From the NCBI GenBank assembly GCA_900758075.1, contig CAAEQF010000129.1, positions 1-8,729 of the forward strand: a stretch of 8,729 bases of DNA, read 5' to 3'. The stretch comes from Coriobacteriia bacterium (GTDB lineage Bacteria; Actinomycetota; Coriobacteriia; Coriobacteriales; QAMH01). A program made the translations under genes and the position numbers. Positions 6,136 to 8,729 of the stretch are shown here, one piece after another. Position 1 is the first letter of the stretch. Each line of letters starts with the position of its first letter. Under the pieces are notes generated by a model. It made no database searches and had not been told where the DNA came from. It saw nothing but the letters and a program-made list of their open reading frames with translations.

Positions 6136-6432
6136 TTACTTGAGCTCGATGCTCTTCACACCCTTGCGCGAGGTCTTGCGGTAGATCGAGAACTTGTGGC
6201 CAATTACCTGCACGACCTGTGCGCCGGTGAGCTCGGCGAGTGCGTCGGCGGCATCGCGTGCAGACATGCCGGCGCTGTCCTGCACGCTGCACTTGACGAG
6301 CTCATGAGACTCGAGGTTCTCGTTGGCGGCGGATACGACTGCCTCGACGCCCGCCTTGCCGATGGAGACGGTGGGGCTCAAGGTGTTGCACATGCTGCGG
6401 AGCTGCCTGATCTGGGTTTTGGTGAGTTCCAT
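6136..6432 (-). CDS. yhbY: YhbY-family (CRM domain) RNA-binding protein
   Basis: The 98-residue protein is the standard size for bacterial YhbY and consists of one CRS1-YhbY (CRM) domain. It opens with LTKTQIRQLRS and has the family's glycine-rich loop VSIGKAGV (about 22-29), the segment NENLESHELVKCSV (about 38-51), and the closing motif GHKFSIYRKTS (about 78-88), equivalent to the usual G-x-x-x-VLYR. These proteins associate with the large ribosomal subunit precursor and are thought to help assembly. Start ATG 6430-6432 has only a weak purine stretch (AGAAAG) upstream. It is a single gene with 223 bp of spacing before the LysR gene, in which I see no clear coding frame or other feature. It is unrelated in function to the Mo-enzyme genes on either side. 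Confidence 0.93.
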   Translation of the reverse strand: MELTKTQIRQLRSMCNTLSPTVSIGKAGVEAVVSAANENLESHELVKCSVQDSAGMSARDAADALAELTGAQVVQVIGHKFSIYRKTSRKGVKSIELK

Positions 6433-6655
6433 GGGGATTCGCTTTCTACTATCTGTTACATGTATTCAGCGTACGTCTCGAAAACGCGCACGCCTCATCT
6501 GCGTCGCACGCGAAACGCGCCGCTTTCGTGCTTTTCGCGAGTGTGGAGGGTAGCATACCTCGCCATATCATGCCCATCCTTCACACAAGGTGCCCAAAGT
6601 TGGCGCGCGGGGAGCGCGGGCTGCCGGGGGAATGCGGGTCGGCGAAGCGGTGCGC

Positions 6656-7579
6656 TCACTCGAAGAACTGCCGTATGAGGTCGCAGGCGCGGCGCGCCCG
6701 GGGTGATTGCCGTATCCCGTGGCGCGTGAGAAACCCCACTTGCACGCGGGCATCGGGGCTTGCGAGGGGCGTGAAGTGCAGGCCATCGGTTGGCAGCGTG
6801 TCGTCTTTTTGACAGGTCTCGAACGCGCGCGAGTCGATGAGAGTCGCATACCTGCCGTGCGCGAACTCGACGAGCAACCTGATGTTCGACGTCCTGAGCT
6901 GGATGTTTTTGAGCGGGTGTTCCTTGAACAGCAACTCTACCTGCCGTGCCATCTCCTTATGCGAATTGAGGGCGAGCGGCACGTCCGAAAGCTCCGCGAG
7001 CTCGATCTGATCGCGGTCCGCAAGCAGGAAGCCCTCGCGCCACGCGACGCCGATCGTGGTCTCGAACAGCGGATAGAAGTCCAACGAGCGGTCCTTTGCG
7101 ATGCTCGCGCGCGTCGCGTTGTAGATTTCGGTCACGAACACGTCTGACTCGCTGCACTTGCCGAGCCGCCCTTTTATGTCCTTGTAGCTCACCTCGCGCA
7201 GCGCCGCGTTGCCGAGCGTCTCGCGGAAACGTCCCACCCCCGCGAGCATGGCGACCATGTAGGCCGAAGCGTAGATTACGGGATCGGCAGAAGCGCTCTC
7301 TGCACTGCAGCCTTCTTCCAAGCTCAGCTCGTACAGGGCATCCATCATGTCCTTGTAGTTGTCGAAGATGGTCTGCGCATGTCCGAGGAACAGCTTGCCG
7401 GCGGCGGTGAGCTCGATGCCGGTGTGCGTGCGCTCCACGAGCTTCATGCCCAGTTCGTCTTCGAGCGTGCTGATGGCCTTGTTGAGCCCCTGCTGCGTGA
7501 TGAACGAGCGCTGCGCCGCCTTGTTGAACGATCCGGCACGGGCCAGCTCGATGAAGTACCGAAACGCGTCGACTTGCAT
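6656..7579 (-). CDS. LysR-type transcriptional regulator
   Basis: From ATG 7579 the product is 307 residues, the normal LysR size. The N-terminal helix-turn-helix is clear: VDAFRYFIELARAGSFNKAA, then QQGLNKAISTLEDELGMKLV, ERTHTGIELTAAGKLFL. The C-terminal ligand-binding part is divergent, with no obvious conserved effector residues. Starts further upstream in frame exist (ATG at 7672, giving 338 residues). They are disfavoured because the extra 31 codons would cover a good promoter (-35 at 7648-7653, -10 at 7625-7630) and its palindromes. GAGGGG lies 3 nt before ATG 7579, close but usable. It is divergent from the intact Mo enzyme at 7789, the classical layout for a LysR protein that activates the neighbouring gene when substrate is present and represses itself. 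Confidence 0.92.
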   Translation of the reverse strand: MQVDAFRYFIELARAGSFNKAAQRSFITQQGLNKAISTLEDELGMKLVERTHTGIELTAAGKLFLGHAQTIFDNYKDMMDALYELSLEEGCSAESASADPVIYASAYMVAMLAGVGRFRETLGNAALREVSYKDIKGRLGKCSESDVFVTEIYNATRASIAKDRSLDFYPLFETTIGVAWREGFLLADRDQIELAELSDVPLALNSHKEMARQVELLFKEHPLKNIQLRTSNIRLLVEFAHGRYATLIDSRAFETCQKDDTLPTDGLHFTPLASPDARVQVGFLTRHGIRQSPRARRACDLIRQFFE

Positions 7580-7624
7580 GTGCCCCTCATAAAAAATAGG
7601 CGGTCGATTATTCTTCACTTCTCG

Positions 7625-7653
7625 ATTATCCAAGCTTTGACCTGCAATTTCAA
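7625..7653 (-). promoter_or_regulatory. Sigma-70-type promoter of the LysR gene
   Basis: Read on the minus strand: -35 TTGAAA (7653-7648), a 17-bp spacer, -10 GATAAT (7630-7625). Five of six bases match consensus in each hexamer. Predicted transcription starts near 7618, giving a leader of about 40 nt to ATG 7579. The -35 overlaps the palindrome at 7651-7663, which fits autorepression by the LysR protein. Confidence 0.7.
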
Positions 7654-7676
7654 CCATTGGTTGCATTGACATGCAA
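7651..7676. promoter_or_regulatory. Overlapping palindromes, probable LysR operator
   Basis: CAACCA-T-TGGTTG (7651-7663) overlaps TTGCAT-TGAC-ATGCAA (7661-7676). Both are perfect dyads, and the second has the spacing of a T-N11-A LysR box. A further TTGGTT lies at 7681-7686. Together they sit between the lysR promoter and a candidate -10 for the Mo-enzyme gene at 7711-7716. Confidence 0.6.
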
Positions 7677-7710
7677 ACGCTTGGTTAATCTCCGTGTCTC
7701 ACCCTGCAGC

Positions 7711-7716
7711 TAGAAT
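7711..7716 (+). promoter_or_regulatory. Candidate -10 of the Mo-enzyme gene, lacking a proper -35
   Basis: TAGAAT matches the -10 consensus at five of six positions, but at 17-18 bp upstream there is no -35-like hexamer. This is typical of promoters that need an activator. The dyad at 7661-7676 would be centred near -54 from a start around 7723, within the range used by LysR-type activators. The rest of the leader (7717-7788) holds a purine-rich ribosome site, GGAGGAGAAAGGAAGGGA. Confidence 0.4.
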
Positions 7717-7788
7717 CAAATCGAAGGCACGCGCAACGGCCAAGATGGCAATGCGCGGGCACGAGAAGGAGGAGAAAGGAAGGGAACC

Positions 7789-8729
7789 ATGGCTGAGGGA
7801 GAGAGCTACGTCTACACCTGCTGTCCCGGCTGGGGCGACCACGAGTTCTGCGCGATTAAGACCATCGTCAAAGATGGCAAGATCGTCCGGACCGAGAAGC
7901 CCGACTACACCGGCGCTGAGGCCAACGAGGGCTACATCTGTCAGAAGGGCATCATGTCCTGCAGGCAGCCGTATAACCCCAAGCGCCTGCTCCACCCGCT
8001 CAAGCGCGTAGGCGAGCGCGGCGAGGGCAAGTGGGAAGAGATCAGCTGGGACCAGGCAATGGACGAGATCGCCGCAAAGCTGCTCGAAATTCGCGACAAG
8101 TACGGCCCCGAGGCGCTTGCCATGTGGGATGTCGTCGCATCCGTGCCGCCGAGCCAGGGCATGCAGGCGGTTCTTTCGTCGCGTTTCCTGGGCCTGTGGG
8201 GTGCCACTGACCCGATCCAAGGCTACGGCCTTGACAACGGCCCGTTCTACGCGGCGTTCTTCGACATGGGCAATTTCTACAAGTACATGACGACCGACCC
8301 GGCAAACTTCGATTCGTCCGACTACATCATCGTATGGGGCGCCAACCCCATCGAAAACCAGCAGCGCATCGCCAAGCACCTGGTCGAGGCGCGCAGCCGC
8401 GGCGCGAAGATCGTCGACATCGGTCTGATCTTCGACGGCACCGCCGGTTTCGCCGACGAGTTCATCCCCGTCAAGCCCGGCTCCGACCCGGCGCTCTCCA
8501 TGACGATGGCAAACCTCATCATCCAGCGCAAGCAGTACAACGAGGAGTTCCTGCTCAAGTACACGGTCGCGCCATTCCTCATCCGCGACGACAACGATAT
8601 GTACCTGCGTGACGAAGACGGCAACTATGTGGTGTGGGACCTCGACACCAACGCTCCGATGAGCATGGTCAAGGGCAGCCAGGACAGCCCGTCCGAGAAC
8701 ATGGAACTCGACGGCGCGCACGTCGTCGA
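7789..8729 (+). CDS. Molybdopterin-dependent oxidoreductase, DMSO reductase superfamily (3' end outside window)
   Basis: The first 313 codons are present and open to the right edge. There is no twin-arginine leader, so the enzyme is probably cytoplasmic. Domains seen: an N-terminal [4Fe-4S]-type region (C11, C12, C21, C51 with GYICQKG), the linking motif RVGERGEGKWEEISWDQAMD (about 73-92, quoted in part), and the first part of the molybdopterin-binding core (SSDYIIVWGANPIENQQR, GAKIVDIG, PGSDPAL at 230-236). At the usual second Cys of the cluster motif there is Asp17 (CPGWGDHEFC). The Mo-ligand region reads GYGLDNGP with Asp149 at or next to the ligand position; the decayed paralogue also has Asp there (HGIDDGP). 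Possible relatives are acetylene hydratase-like enzymes and the catechol dehydroxylase and transhydroxylase groups known from gut Coriobacteriia. The substrate cannot be decided. A ferredoxin subunit gene is expected just beyond the window, as in the remnant operon. Confidence 0.9.
   Translation, partial: MAEGESYVYTCCPGWGDHEFCAIKTIVKDGKIVRTEKPDYTGAEANEGYICQKGIMSCRQPYNPKRLLHPLKRVGERGEGKWEEISWDQAMDEIAAKLLEIRDKYGPEALAMWDVVASVPPSQGMQAVLSSRFLGLWGATDPIQGYGLDNGPFYAAFFDMGNFYKYMTTDPANFDSSDYIIVWGANPIENQQRIAKHLVEARSRGAKIVDIGLIFDGTAGFADEFIPVKPGSDPALSMTMANLIIQRKQYNEEFLLKYTVAPFLIRDDNDMYLRDEDGNYVVWDLDTNAPMSMVKGSQDSPSENMELDGAHVV

Noticed and set aside
7580..7672. Longer LysR start (338 residues)
   Set aside because: The extra region contains a near-consensus promoter on the same strand and palindromic operators; the product from 7579 has the normal LysR length and begins right at the DNA-binding domain.
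7699..8721. Long open frame of about 340 codons on the minus strand opposite the Mo enzyme
   Set aside because: It is a G+C-rich codon shadow: the plus strand carries the recognised enzyme with a strong ribosome site, and the minus translation shows no family features.
1..8729. CRISPR array, insertion sequence or prophage
   Set aside because: No regularly spaced repeats, transposase or integrase frames, or flanking target duplications were seen.

Overview
The window looks like chromosomal DNA of a high-G+C anaerobic actinobacterium. The best guess is class Coriobacteriia (Eggerthellaceae-like). This is inferred from gene content (molybdopterin oxidoreductases next to dedicated MarR/LysR regulators, LrgAB, an Amt-PII fusion), G+C-rich codon use and strong Shine-Dalgarno sites. 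No rRNA or other marker gene is present to prove it.

Layout. (1) 3-173, + strand: the last 56 codons of what looks like a MocR-type or class I/II PLP aminotransferase-fold protein. (2) 174-413: a regulatory region with three AAACATG-type elements and a leader hairpin. (3) 414-2114, +: an ammonium channel fused at its C-terminus to a full PII signalling domain. (4) 2115-2314: a convergent intergenic region with two hairpins. (5) 2315-3653, -: an lrgA-lrgB operon encoding a two-component membrane carrier of the CidAB/LrgAB family, proposed for pyruvate in other bacteria. (6) 3835-4752, -: a single-chain regulator with two MarR winged-helix domains. (7) 4753-4887: a divergent promoter region with a 13-bp direct repeat. 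(8) 4888-5898, +: the decayed remains of a molybdopterin-enzyme operon. A catalytic subunit with an in-frame TAG and a large internal deletion runs directly into the C-terminal half of an iron-sulfur subunit. (9) 5899-6135: terminator hairpins. (10) 6136-6432, -: a YhbY-family RNA-binding protein. (11) 6656-7579, -: a LysR-type regulator. (12) 7580-7788: a divergent regulatory region with a clear sigma-70-type promoter for lysR and two overlapping palindromes. (13) 7789-8729, +: the first 313 codons of an intact molybdopterin oxidoreductase, cut by the window edge, paralogous to the remnant.

How it fits together. Two regulator/Mo-enzyme pairs lie close to each other, each divergently transcribed: MarR-MarR with the dead enzyme, and LysR with the intact enzyme. 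This resembles the substrate-induced Mo-enzyme loci of gut Coriobacteriia, such as those for catechol dehydroxylation. The substrate here cannot be read from the sequence. The Amt-PII fusion stands apart as a nitrogen-sensing unit. Its PII domain keeps the core nucleotide-binding loop but lacks the modifiable T-loop tyrosine.
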